Source: Solobacterium sp. (GTDB taxonomy: Bacteria; Bacillota_I; Bacilli_A; Erysipelotrichales; Erysipelotrichaceae). Taken from it: DNA of 52,407 nt. This document shows, piece by piece, positions 16,696 to 24,837 of this stretch; position 1 is the stretch's first letter, and every line of letters starts with the position of its first letter. Below the pieces are notes generated by a model. It did no database searches. It saw nothing but the letters and a program-made list of their open reading frames with translations, and was not told where the DNA came from. The position numbers and the translations under genes were made by a program. The stretch is taken from positions 1-52,407 of the forward strand of contig JABZMB010000006.1 of assembly GCA_015256455.1 (NCBI GenBank). The letters are read 5' to 3'.

Positions 16696-19428
16696 TTAGT
16701 TTTGGTGAATCAACTTATAGCCTTCCATGACAGCATGGCATCTAGGACATAGTCCATTTTCATCCACATGTTCATCATAGTTCCAGCAACGTGGACACTT
16801 CTCTCCACTAGCCTTTTCAACCTTCGCAGCTGCTTCTCCTTCAACAAGTTCAACCTGAGAAACAATTAACCACTGTGCTACTGCATTACCTAGGTTCTTT
16901 TCTACAAGTTCCTTGTCTTCCTTTGGAAGAGTTAGGATAATCTTAGCCTCTTGGCTAGATGCGATTAATTTTTCATTACGCGCTTCTTCATTTGCCTTTG
17001 TAACAAGAGCACGAACATCTAATAGACGTTTGATTTCATCACGTAATGCTTCAGCTTCTGCGTATTCCTTTACTTCTGGGAATTCTTCGTAATGAACAGA
17101 GTTTGCACCTAAGTGTGAAAAATGTGTCCAGATTTCTTCAGCAGTAAATGCTAAGAATGGAGCCCAAAGCTTCACAAGTGCATCCGCACAGTTCCAGTAT
17201 ACAGACTGTACTTGTCTTCTACGGTGATCATCCTTGGCACTTACATATAAGATATCCTTTGTAAAATCACAATAGTAAGAAGATAAGATATTAACCATGA
17301 AATACAATAGATGCTTATTTGCGGATAAGTAGTTGTATTCTAATACATCCTTACGTACATCCGCAACTAAGTCATTGAGTAATACGAGAACTTGTTGATC
17401 AACACGTTCTAGATTTTCAAAGGCTACCATATCTGTTGCAGGATTGAAGTCTTCTCCATTTACATTACCTAGCAAGAAACGGAATGTATTACGAATCTTA
17501 CGATACTGATCAGAAACCTGCTTGATATTGCTTGGGCCTAACTTTAAGTCTTCCTTAAAGTCTGAGGACATTGCCCAAAGACGGAATACATCAGCACCGT
17601 TCTGATTGATGATATCCATTGGGTTTACAACATTACCAACTGACTTGGACATCTTTTCACCCTTAGAGTCTACAACGTAACCATGGGATAAGACTTCCTT
17701 GTAAGGAGCCGTTCCATTTACTGCTGTAGAAACGATAAGGGAAGAGTTAAACCAACCACGATACTGGTCAGAACCTTCAAAGTATAAGTCACATGGATAA
17801 CCGTCACCACGAGCGATTAATTCATTCCAGCTTGAACCAGAATCAAACCATACGTCCATGATATCTGTTTCCTTACGGAATTCACCATTTGGTGACTTTT
17901 CATTTGTATAACCTTCTGGTAGTAAGTCTTTTGCGTCTCTTTCAAACCAAACATTTGAACCATATTCATTCATGAGTTCAGCAATATGATCAAAGACTTC
18001 CTTCTCCATGATTGGTGAGTTATCTTCACAATAGATAATTGGAATTGGAACACCCCATAGACGCTGTCTTGAGATACACCAGTCACCACGGTCCGCAATC
18101 ATATTATTCATACGCTTTTGGCCAAAGGAGTTATGCCACTTGACGTGGTTGTTAATCTGATCCAACGCCTGCTCACGTACCTTCTCAATCGAACAGAACC
18201 ACTGTTTCACCGCACGGAAGATAACCTTCTTTTTCAAACGGTCATCATGTGGGTAAGAGTGAGTAATATTTTCTACCTGTAGTAAGTAGCCCTTTTCACT
18301 CATATCATGAATAATAGCCTTTGAACAATCCTCAAAGAACATACCTTGATAAGAGCCTGCCTCTTCATTCATATAACCGCGCTCATCAACTGTACAGATT
18401 GGTGGCATACCATTCTTCATACATACAAGATAGTCATCCATACCATGACCACCAGCTGTATGTACAATACCAGTACCATCTTCATCTGTAACATGCGTAC
18501 CTAAAAGACATGGACATTCCTTATCTAATACAACATGGTGATATGTAACACCTTCAATTTCCTTACCAGTAAATGTCTTTAGGACACCTAGATTTTCAAG
18601 ATTGAACTTCTCAAGTAAACGATCAACAAACTTCGCAAGAACAATCAAATTACCAGCAGTAGTCTTCACTAATGCATACTCTAAATCTGGATGAACAGAT
18701 ACTGCCATGTTTGATGGAATTGTCCAAGGTGTTGTTGTCCAGATTACAAAGTTATCATCTGTAGTTAAAACACCCTTACCATCCGCAATTGGGAACTTAA
18801 GATAGATTGTCGCATCCTTAACATCCTTATAGATAATTTCAGAATCCGCAACCGCTGTCTCATTAAATGGTGACCAATAAACAGGTTTTAATCCTTGGAA
18901 GATCATTCCTTTTAATGCCATCGATGCGAAAGACTGAATCTGACGAGCTTCAAATTCTTTCTTCAGTGTGATATATGGATGTTCATAATCCGCAATCTGA
19001 CCTAAACGCTTTTCCGTTTCCATCTGTTGTACAATCTGCTCGTGTGCATATTCTTCACACTTACGTCTAAATTCAGCAGCAGACAGCGCCTTACGGTCTA
19101 CACCCAACTTTTGAATTGCATTTTCAATTGGCAATCCATGCGTATCCCAACCAGGGAAGAATGGTGTGTAGTAACCAGACATCGCATGGCTACGAATAAT
19201 GAAGTCCTTGATTGTACGGTTCATAGCTGTACCTGCATGCAGGTTACCATTTGCGTATGGAGGACCATCATGTAAGATGAATGCCTTTTGTCCCTTGTGA
19301 TGTTCTAGTAAGTTTTGATAGTAGTTGTCTTGTTGCCAATTCTTTAAAATACCTGGTTCTTTTTGAGCAAGATTACCACGCATCTCAAAATCAGTATTTG
19401 GCATGTTTAGCGTATCTTTGTAGTCCAT
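16696..19428 (-). CDS. ileS: Isoleucyl-tRNA synthetase with HAGT in place of HIGH
   Basis: This 910-residue class I synthetase charges tRNA-Ile. It contains the nucleotide-binding region GPPYANGNLHAGTAMN (HIGH position reads HAGT, residues 64-67), FPGWDTHGLPIEN, the editing-domain segment WTTTPWTIPSN, KMSKSVGN, and a C-terminal zinc ribbon (CPRCWNYDEH then CPRCH). The length matches the bacterial type. The fourth residue of the HIGH motif being Thr is unusual for IleRS. It is preceded by a T-box leader and AGGAGG, and lies at the end of the sepF-ylmH-divIVA-ileS cluster common in Gram-positives. Confidence 0.96.
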   Translation of the reverse strand: MDYKDTLNMPNTDFEMRGNLAQKEPGILKNWQQDNYYQNLLEHHKGQKAFILHDGPPYANGNLHAGTAMNRTIKDFIIRSHAMSGYYTPFFPGWDTHGLPIENAIQKLGVDRKALSAAEFRRKCEEYAHEQIVQQMETEKRLGQIADYEHPYITLKKEFEARQIQSFASMALKGMIFQGLKPVYWSPFNETAVADSEIIYKDVKDATIYLKFPIADGKGVLTTDDNFVIWTTTPWTIPSNMAVSVHPDLEYALVKTTAGNLIVLAKFVDRLLEKFNLENLGVLKTFTGKEIEGVTYHHVVLDKECPCLLGTHVTDEDGTGIVHTAGGHGMDDYLVCMKNGMPPICTVDERGYMNEEAGSYQGMFFEDCSKAIIHDMSEKGYLLQVENITHSYPHDDRLKKKVIFRAVKQWFCSIEKVREQALDQINNHVKWHNSFGQKRMNNMIADRGDWCISRQRLWGVPIPIIYCEDNSPIMEKEVFDHIAELMNEYGSNVWFERDAKDLLPEGYTNEKSPNGEFRKETDIMDVWFDSGSSWNELIARGDGYPCDLYFEGSDQYRGWFNSSLIVSTAVNGTAPYKEVLSHGYVVDSKGEKMSKSVGNVVNPMDIINQNGADVFRLWAMSSDFKEDLKLGPSNIKQVSDQYRKIRNTFRFLLGNVNGEDFNPATDMVAFENLERVDQQVLVLLNDLVADVRKDVLEYNYLSANKHLLYFMVNILSSYYCDFTKDILYVSAKDDHRRRQVQSVYWNCADALVKLWAPFLAFTAEEIWTHFSHLGANSVHYEEFPEVKEYAEAEALRDEIKRLLDVRALVTKANEEARNEKLIASSQEAKIILTLPKEDKELVEKNLGNAVAQWLIVSQVELVEGEAAAKVEKASGEKCPRCWNYDEHVDENGLCPRCHAVMEGYKLIHQN

Positions 19429-19446
19429 ATGACCCTCCTCTTTTAT

Positions 19447-19625
19447 AAAAATAAAAACGCCCTTAAAAATCTAAGGACGTCTAAACGCGGTACCACCTTA
19501 GTTTATGACACGATTGTCATACACTCTTTTCTTCTTTAACGCAGAAGCTACGATTACTCACAGGTGATTCTATTAACAGGCTTCATGTTCGTTTTCAGCA
19601 TACACGAACTCTCTTATCAATCCAC
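19447..19625 (-). ncRNA. T-box leader of ileS
   Basis: The leader carries the canonical T-box sequence AAGGTGGTACCGCG (19486-19499), which pairs with the uncharged tRNA acceptor end. A terminator follows: ACGTCCTT with AAGGGCGT (19457-19480), then T runs. A long upstream Stem I region contains AGAGAGTTCGTG and GAATCACCTG, in which ATC is the likely isoleucine specifier codon. Uncharged tRNA-Ile would stabilise the antiterminator and switch on ileS. The exact specifier and 5' end are inferred. Confidence 0.93.
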
Positions 19626-19646
19626 TTCTGTTAAAGCATGTCCTGA

Positions 19647-20129
19647 TCAATGCAATTCTTTATCAGACTCTTCCAACCAATCCATATCAGGAAGTTTTGG
19701 AAGTCTAAAGTTATCTAAACTCTTTTGTAAATCGGTTAGTTGTTGGCTCAGATCACTCTTTACCTCACCAGCTTCAGTATACAGTTGCGATAGATCCAGC
19801 AATATGGAACGCGCAACGGATAAAGCTTCTTTGACAATCTCATCAGCGTTATCCTGTGCCCTTGCCATTACATCGTTAGCTTCCTGCAAAGATAATCTGG
19901 TTATACTGTCGGCCGCATCTTTCCGCACATCTACCGCACGCTCAATCTCATTGTAGCGTGTCTGTAAGTCCTCCAACTTCTCCGTTGTCTCAACCATCTG
20001 TTCTTGGTAGAGTTCCAACTTTCTTTGAAGGAAGGCAACTTGCGCAGCGTATTGCTCCATCACATCATCAACCGCAAACCGATCATAGCCATTTTTCATG
20101 ATGCGAAATGTCGGTCTTCGTGTCGTCAT
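19647..20129 (-). CDS. divIVA: DivIVA family cell-division/polarity protein
   Basis: This 160-residue protein has the N-terminal DivIVA lipid-binding region (FRIMKNGYDRFAVDDVMEQY) followed by coiled coil to about residue 125 and an acidic C-terminus. DivIVA binds negatively curved membrane at septa and poles and recruits division or wall factors. It follows ylmH by 11 nt and precedes the ileS T-box, the order seen in many Bacillota. GGAG lies upstream of the ATG. Confidence 0.92.
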   Translation of the reverse strand: MTTRRPTFRIMKNGYDRFAVDDVMEQYAAQVAFLQRKLELYQEQMVETTEKLEDLQTRYNEIERAVDVRKDAADSITRLSLQEANDVMARAQDNADEIVKEALSVARSILLDLSQLYTEAGEVKSDLSQQLTDLQKSLDNFRLPKLPDMDWLEESDKELH

Positions 20130-20140
20130 GTTCTCTCCTC

Positions 20141-20881
20141 TTATATATTCTGCAGAAATTCTGCAATGATTCTCCCTGTACGTGTCTTGCGACTAAAACC
20201 TAAGAAGGTAAATCTACCTGTTCCACGTATAGAAATAACACTCCCATTATTGCATATTTTATCAGGCTCTTCAAGTTCGATATGATTTACCTGCACGTAT
20301 CCTCTACGTATCAAATCCTTAGCATCACTACGACTAGAATGGGTTAAAGCAGCCACTAACGCATCCGCTCTTTCACTTGCCACAACGAGGGATATTTCCT
20401 TCGTATGAAACTCTTGTTTTGGACATTCATCAATCCGCTCAAATGATACTGTTAACTGATTAATGCGTATTAAGTGATCTTTGATAAAGTCAACCATCTG
20501 CTCAGATGTATAAAGATAGATTGCATCATCTTCAATCCAGAAATCTCCAAAGCTACTCTTCTCTATCTGAAGATTCATGATAGCCCCATATACATCACGA
20601 TGTCCTATCGTACGAAAGCGTTGATCAATCTTCGCCTTCATGCATACTATATCTGAAAAGCCATCCTTCTCATCATAGAGAAAGATGACTTTCTTTTTAC
20701 GTGCTTCATCATATCCACCATCATAGCGGACAAAGCGTGATGGAGTGAATATCTTTTGGACAACCGCCTGTTCTTCTTCCGTTAAGAATGCAGAACAAAC
20801 ACTCTTATGCCAACGTTCACTCTTTTCTTTTAAGTCGTGTAAATGTGCAATCAGAGAATCGTAATTCCCTAGATTATTCAT
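20141..20881 (-). CDS. ylmH: YlmH family S4-domain RNA-binding protein
   Basis: This 246-residue protein has an N-terminal YlmH region, a middle RRM-like part (KVIFLYDEKDGFSDIVCM) and a C-terminal S4 domain (about 180-235; SSRSDAKDLIRRGYVQVNH). YlmH-type proteins bind the ribosome/50S and have been linked to rescue of stalled 50S complexes in Bacillus. The start at 20881 (ATGAATAA, AAGGGTG upstream) overlaps the sepF stop by 8 nt. A longer frame to 20974 would run back inside sepF and is rejected. Confidence 0.9.
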   Translation of the reverse strand: MNNLGNYDSLIAHLHDLKEKSERWHKSVCSAFLTEEEQAVVQKIFTPSRFVRYDGGYDEARKKKVIFLYDEKDGFSDIVCMKAKIDQRFRTIGHRDVYGAIMNLQIEKSSFGDFWIEDDAIYLYTSEQMVDFIKDHLIRINQLTVSFERIDECPKQEFHTKEISLVVASERADALVAALTHSSRSDAKDLIRRGYVQVNHIELEEPDKICNNGSVISIRGTGRFTFLGFSRKTRTGRIIAEFLQNI

Positions 20882-21281
20882 CTTCACCCTTATCAAGTGA
20901 GATATTACCTTCGACACCAACGTTTCTTGGTGCACAGAAGATAACATTATGACCAACCTTTTGAATTGTTCCATCTAATGCGAATACAACACCAGATAAG
21001 AAATCAATTGTGCGTTGAGCATATTCTCTTTGTAAACGGTGTAAGTTGATAATGCAGCCACGTGTTTGCTTTAGGTGACGTGCAATCTCCTCAGCTTGTT
21101 CGAAACTTCTTGGTTCGAACATTACCATTTGTGTATTTTTAGAAATGTTATTCAAATTTGTTTGTTTTGACTCGTAAGTACTCACTGGTTGTACCTCTCT
21201 TCCTGTGAATTGTAATTCTTCGCCTTCATCTTCGTCTTCATCTACTGGTGCGACGAACTCTTTAATCTTGTTGAATACCAT
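20874..21281 (-). CDS. sepF: SepF cell-division protein
   Basis: The 135 residues (from the ATG at 21281) form an N-terminal amphipathic membrane-targeting helix (MVFNKIKEFVAP), an acidic linker (DEDEDEGEE), and the SepF core with MVMFEPRSFEQAEEIARHLK and GCIINLHRL. SepF polymerises into rings and tethers FtsZ to the membrane. GGGAG lies 7 nt before the ATG; the TTG two codons upstream would disrupt that spacing. It is the first gene of the cluster. Confidence 0.93.
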   Translation of the reverse strand: MVFNKIKEFVAPVDEDEDEGEELQFTGREVQPVSTYESKQTNLNNISKNTQMVMFEPRSFEQAEEIARHLKQTRGCIINLHRLQREYAQRTIDFLSGVVFALDGTIQKVGHNVIFCAPRNVGVEGNISLDKGEDE

Positions 21282-21307
21282 ATACAATCTCCCTTTTTAT
21301 TGTTTCT

Positions 21308-21336
21308 ATTATATCATTCCTAAAAATGATAAACAA
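21308..21336 (-). promoter_or_regulatory. sepF cluster promoter
   Basis: -35 TTGTTT (21331-21336), 17-nt spacer, extended -10 TGATATAAT (hexamer 21308-21313). Confidence 0.7.
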
Positions 21337-21407
21337 CGTTATACAGGCTGTTTACAATGCATTTCAGTAAATTTGTACACATTTTCAAGAAATCATATCG
21401 AAGTATA

Positions 21408-21435
21408 TTGTCTTGTTTGAAATATCAGTTAAAAT
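21408..21435 (+). promoter_or_regulatory. Promoter abutting the 116-residue membrane protein gene
   Basis: -35 TTGTCT (21408-21413), 16-nt spacer, -10 TAAAAT (21430-21435). Exactly 6 nt separate the -10 box from the ATG at 21442 and no Shine-Dalgarno is present, so the mRNA is predicted to be leaderless. Confidence 0.5.
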
Positions 21436-21441
21436 GTAACC

Positions 21442-21792
21442 ATGTTAAAAAAGTTCATTCACCCATTTAGGGATATTAAAGTATGGATTGCCGTTGGTAT
21501 TGTTGTACTACTTTCCATTGTCGTAGGATTTGTAAAACAACCATTCCGCTCTGGTTTTTTAAACACACTTGGAATTATTACTGCGATTTTATTCCTTGTT
21601 GGTACATTCCGCCAAGCATGGATAAAAGGTGATTTCTCTTCTCTTGAATTCCAGCGTAGTAAAGATTTAGATCCAACCTATGCAGACTATCGCAAACGTA
21701 TCTTAATTGAAAGAAGCCAACGTGGTAATATTCCACTTTATGCAAGTATTATCCTAATACTTCTCTGCATTATTTTACCTCGTATTCTGTGA
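21442..21792 (+). CDS. Small membrane protein, unknown function
   Basis: This 116-residue protein has three predicted membrane helices (about 14-32, 40-55 and 98-115). Between the second and third lies a charged cytoplasmic-looking region (SSLEFQRSKDLDPTYADYRK). Size and layout resemble uncharacterised DUF3899-type proteins of Bacillota, but I am not certain of membership. It is divergent from sepF and followed by its own terminator. No function is proposed. Confidence 0.7.
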   Translation: MLKKFIHPFRDIKVWIAVGIVVLLSIVVGFVKQPFRSGFLNTLGIITAILFLVGTFRQAWIKGDFSSLEFQRSKDLDPTYADYRKRILIERSQRGNIPLYASIILILLCIILPRIL

Positions 21793-21812
21793 TGGATTTC
21801 CATCACTTTTTT
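21789..21812 (+). terminator. Terminator after small membrane protein
   Basis: GTGATGG (21789-21795), loop ATTT, CCATCAC (21800-21806), then six T. Confidence 0.88.
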
Positions 21813-21827
21813 GTCTATTAAAACATA

Positions 21828-21855
21828 AAAAATGCTTACCGAAGTAAGCATTTTT
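21828..21855. terminator. Terminator after tRNA-Leu/Cys pair
   Basis: AAAAATGCTTAC (21828-21839) pairs with GTAAGCATTTTT (21844-21855). It is symmetric, serving the minus-strand tRNAs and possibly as backup for the plus strand. Confidence 0.85.
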
Positions 21856-21858
21856 AGA

Positions 21859-21945
21859 TGGTGGAGATGATGGGACTTGAACCCATACGTCCTTTCAGAC
21901 AACGGATTTTAAGTCCGTTGCGTCTGCCGATTCCGCCACATCTCC
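21859..21945 (-). tRNA. tRNA-Leu (TAA)
   Basis: An 87-nt type II tRNA with encoded CCA. Acceptor GGAGATG pairs with CATCTCC. Anticodon loop CTTAAAA reads TAA. A long variable arm and GGTTCAAGTCC T arm are present. Confidence 0.96.
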
Positions 21946-21946
21946 A

Positions 21947-22020
21947 TGGAGGTTCCTGCCGGAGTCGGACCGGCGCTCGCAGAGTTGCAGTCTGCTGCCT
22001 TACCACTTGGCTAAGGAACC
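21947..22020 (-). tRNA. tRNA-Cys (GCA)
   Basis: 74 nt with encoded CCA. Acceptor GGTTCCT pairs with AGGAACC. Anticodon loop CTGCAAC reads GCA. It is one nucleotide upstream of tRNA-Leu and co-transcribed. Confidence 0.96.
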
Positions 22021-22049
22021 AAAGCTCTGTAAAATTACAGCGCTTTATT

Positions 22050-22078
22050 ATTATACTGAAAGCATTCAACGAATGCAA
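22050..22078 (-). promoter_or_regulatory. Promoter of tRNA-Cys/Leu
   Basis: -35 TTGCAT (22073-22078), 17-nt spacer, -10 TATAAT (22050-22055). The short leader can fold into a CTGTAA/TTACAG hairpin just before tRNA-Cys. Confidence 0.7.
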
Positions 22079-22146
22079 TAGAAGTATACCACTTTTTATT
22101 TCGAGTTTACAAATATTTTTTTCTATTTTTAATAGCTAGAAAAAGT

Positions 22147-23256
22147 TTATTGTACTTTGACTTTATTCCAAAGATCAGAGAGCTTTGCTTTTAACTCTTC
22201 ATCAAAATGGAATGTTTCATCCAAATGATATCCTGAACGTGGAACAAATGCTGGATTTTCAAAGAATTCTCCATCCGGTCCAGCAAGTTCTTCCTCAACA
22301 CTCTTATCAACCGGTGTATATCCAACCCACTCAGCATTCTGTGACTGAACACTTTCACTGATAATGTAGTCGATAAACTTATTTGCAAGTCCAGGACAGT
22401 TGCTATTCTTAGGAATAACCATTGCATCAATCCATACGTTTGTTCCCTGCTTTGGTGCTACCCAACTCATATCCATATTTTCGGTAAGAACGTTTGTCGC
22501 ATCACCAGAATACATGACAGCAATATCCTTTTCTGCATTTGTCATGCCATCAATAACTTCATCCGTAACATACGCTGGATCCATTGTGGCATTCATCTCA
22601 GATAACCATTCATATGCCTCTTGGATTTCCTTTGAATTATTTGTATTCATTGAATAACCAAGAGCCTTAAACGCAATCATAAAGCCATCACGCTGGGAAT
22701 CATAGAAGAAGATTCTTCCCTTGTACTTTGGATTCTTAAGAATATTCCAACCCTGCTCTTCAATATCCTTTTCATCGACTGTTGTCTTGTTATATACAAG
22801 ACCAACGTTACCCCAGAAATATGGAACTGAATATTCTAACGTTGGATCAAATTCCTTTTGAGACTCTACAACAGATGGATTGAGTAAACCTAAATTTTCA
22901 TAAGACTTCTTATCTAATGGTTGTAACATCTTCTCAGCTAGTAACTGTTCAATCATGTAGTCACTAGGTACAAGCACATCGTAGGATGAGCCACCTAACA
23001 ACTTTGTATACATCATCTCATTGGACTCAAATAGATCGTAATTTACTTTTGCGTTATACATTGTTTCAAAGTTGGATATTACTCCTTCGCCGATATATTC
23101 TCCAGCGTTGAATACGTTGATAACGTTACAGCCAAACATCTCTTTTGCGTCACCTACTTGCTTTACTGCACCTTCATCATCCCCACCACAGCCAACAAGT
23201 GGAGCTATAAGTGCAGCGCATAATACTAATTTAGTTAGATTCTGTAATTTGCGCAT
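22147..23256 (-). CDS. potD: Spermidine/putrescine-binding lipoprotein
   Basis: This 369-residue solute-binding protein has a lipoprotein signal (lipobox LVGC, Cys23). It is PotD-like: VINVFNAGEYIGEGVISNFE, SSYDVLVPSDYMIEQL, VPYFWGNVGLVYN and YSGDATNVL, the segments that build the polyamine pocket. It would capture polyamines outside the cell for PotABC. The ATG lies inside the end of potC, a 26-nt overlap with a GAAAGG ribosome-binding site within potC. It is the last gene of the pot operon. Confidence 0.95.
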   Translation of the reverse strand: MRKLQNLTKLVLCAALIAPLVGCGGDDEGAVKQVGDAKEMFGCNVINVFNAGEYIGEGVISNFETMYNAKVNYDLFESNEMMYTKLLGGSSYDVLVPSDYMIEQLLAEKMLQPLDKKSYENLGLLNPSVVESQKEFDPTLEYSVPYFWGNVGLVYNKTTVDEKDIEEQGWNILKNPKYKGRIFFYDSQRDGFMIAFKALGYSMNTNNSKEIQEAYEWLSEMNATMDPAYVTDEVIDGMTNAEKDIAVMYSGDATNVLTENMDMSWVAPKQGTNVWIDAMVIPKNSNCPGLANKFIDYIISESVQSQNAEWVGYTPVDKSVEEELAGPDGEFFENPAFVPRSGYHLDETFHFDEELKAKLSDLWNKVKVQ

Positions 23257-24046
23257 TTAACTTTGCCTTTCTTCTTTCATTGATCATAGGTACAACATTG
23301 ACAACAATGAGTACAACTGTGATGACATAAACAATAATTGCACTTAACGCATTAATTGTTGGGTTAACACGTTTTACATTTGCATAAACATAGATTGAGA
23401 TATTGGAAACACCCGGTCCTGTTGTAAACATGGAGATAACGAAGTCATCGAAGGACATGGAGAACGCTACAAGCGCACCTGCAATAATACCACCCTTGAT
23501 CTGTGGGATGATAACCTTCCACATCGCTTGCCATGGTGTACAACCTAAATCTAACGCAGCCTCTGCCATATTCTTATCAATACGACGTAGTCGTGGTAAT
23601 ACTGACAAGATTACATATGGAGAACAGAAGGCGATGTGTGCCAACAACATTGTTGTAAAACCTGTTTGAACTCTCAATGATGTAAAGAACAACATTAAGC
23701 CAATCGCAGTAACAATTTCTGGGTTTAGCATTGGTAAGTTATTTACCTGTTGGAATAACTCACGTGTAATACGCTTAGACTTGGAAAGACCAATCGCTGT
23801 GATTGTTCCAATGAGCGTAGAAATTAATGTCGCTAGTACTGCACATAAAACCGTGTAATAGATTGCTTCTAAGATTGAACGGTTATTAAACATATTCTCA
23901 TACCAACGTAATGAAAAACCAGTAAAGCGAGTCAGTGATTTAGAACGGTTGAAACTAAAGAACACTACATAGAAAATTGGCAAATAGAAGAATGCCAAGA
24001 TGAGGGCAAGATATAACTTCCCGAAAATAGAATTTTTCTTTTCCAT
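23231..24046 (-). CDS. potC: Polyamine ABC transporter permease PotC
   Basis: This 271-residue permease has six predicted helices and the EAA loop EAALDLGCTPWQAMWKVIIP. The N-terminal YLPIFYVVFFSFN is typical of PotC. The start overlaps the potB stop (TAATG). Confidence 0.95.
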   Translation of the reverse strand: MEKKNSIFGKLYLALILAFFYLPIFYVVFFSFNRSKSLTRFTGFSLRWYENMFNNRSILEAIYYTVLCAVLATLISTLIGTITAIGLSKSKRITRELFQQVNNLPMLNPEIVTAIGLMLFFTSLRVQTGFTTMLLAHIAFCSPYVILSVLPRLRRIDKNMAEAALDLGCTPWQAMWKVIIPQIKGGIIAGALVAFSMSFDDFVISMFTTGPGVSNISIYVYANVKRVNPTINALSAIIVYVITVVLIVVNVVPMINERRKAKLNAQITESN

Positions 24047-24831
24047 TAGTCTGCCTCCTCTGCTGGCTCTTTATCTAGTTTCTTTGTAACATACATCGAA
24101 ATTAAGATAATGATTGCCATAATTAAACTGATGGCAGAACCAAAGTTCCAGTCACCAGTCTTGATAAAGTAATCTTCAATCAAATTACCAATCAATACAT
24201 ACTGGCCACCACCAAGTAACTTAGGAATAAAGAAGCTGGATACCGCTGGTAAGAATACCAGAGTAATGCCACTTACTACACCACTTAAAGATAGTGGTAA
24301 AGTAACACGCATGAATGTCTGCTTATTATCAGCACCTAAGTCACTAGCCGCAATCAATAAGTTCTTATCAATCTTAGAAAGAGCTGTATAAATTTGTAGA
24401 ATCATAAATGGTAAGAAGTTGTACACCATACCAATATATACTCTAACTTCACTGCTAAATCCAAACCAGCCTAAAATACCCTTCCATGCATACGTACGTA
24501 CAAGCATGTTAATCCACATTGGAAGTGTAATGAGTAACACCATGATTGCTTGAGAACCACTCTTTAGTTTTGCCATGATGTACGCAGTTGGATAACCTAT
24601 AAGAATACAAATAGCTGTAGTGATGAAGGCCATCTTTAAACTACGCCATAATACACTTGGGAAAATCGTATCATTGAAGAAACGTGTAAAATTTTCAAAT
24701 GTAAATTGAAGTGTTAAAACGGAATTACCTTTTACTGTCATTGCATACATGACAATCATGAACATCGGAACGACAATCATAATTATCATCCATACAAAAT
24801 ATGGATAGATTAATTTATTAAATGACTTCAT
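24046..24831 (-). CDS. potB: Polyamine ABC transporter permease PotB
   Basis: This 261-residue permease has six helices and the EAA-type loop AASDLGADNKQTFMRVTLPL. It pairs with PotC to form the membrane channel. It begins 4 nt after the potA stop with no strong Shine-Dalgarno, so it is probably coupled to potA. Confidence 0.95.
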   Translation of the reverse strand: MKSFNKLIYPYFVWMIIMIVVPMFMIVMYAMTVKGNSVLTLQFTFENFTRFFNDTIFPSVLWRSLKMAFITTAICILIGYPTAYIMAKLKSGSQAIMVLLITLPMWINMLVRTYAWKGILGWFGFSSEVRVYIGMVYNFLPFMILQIYTALSKIDKNLLIAASDLGADNKQTFMRVTLPLSLSGVVSGITLVFLPAVSSFFIPKLLGGGQYVLIGNLIEDYFIKTGDWNFGSAISLIMAIIILISMYVTKKLDKEPAEEAD

Positions 24832-24837
24832 TGTGCA

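Noticed and set aside
22083..22146. Terminator after potD
   Set aside because: TTTTTCTA/TAGAAAAA arms exist, but no T run follows on the minus strand, so I did not call it.
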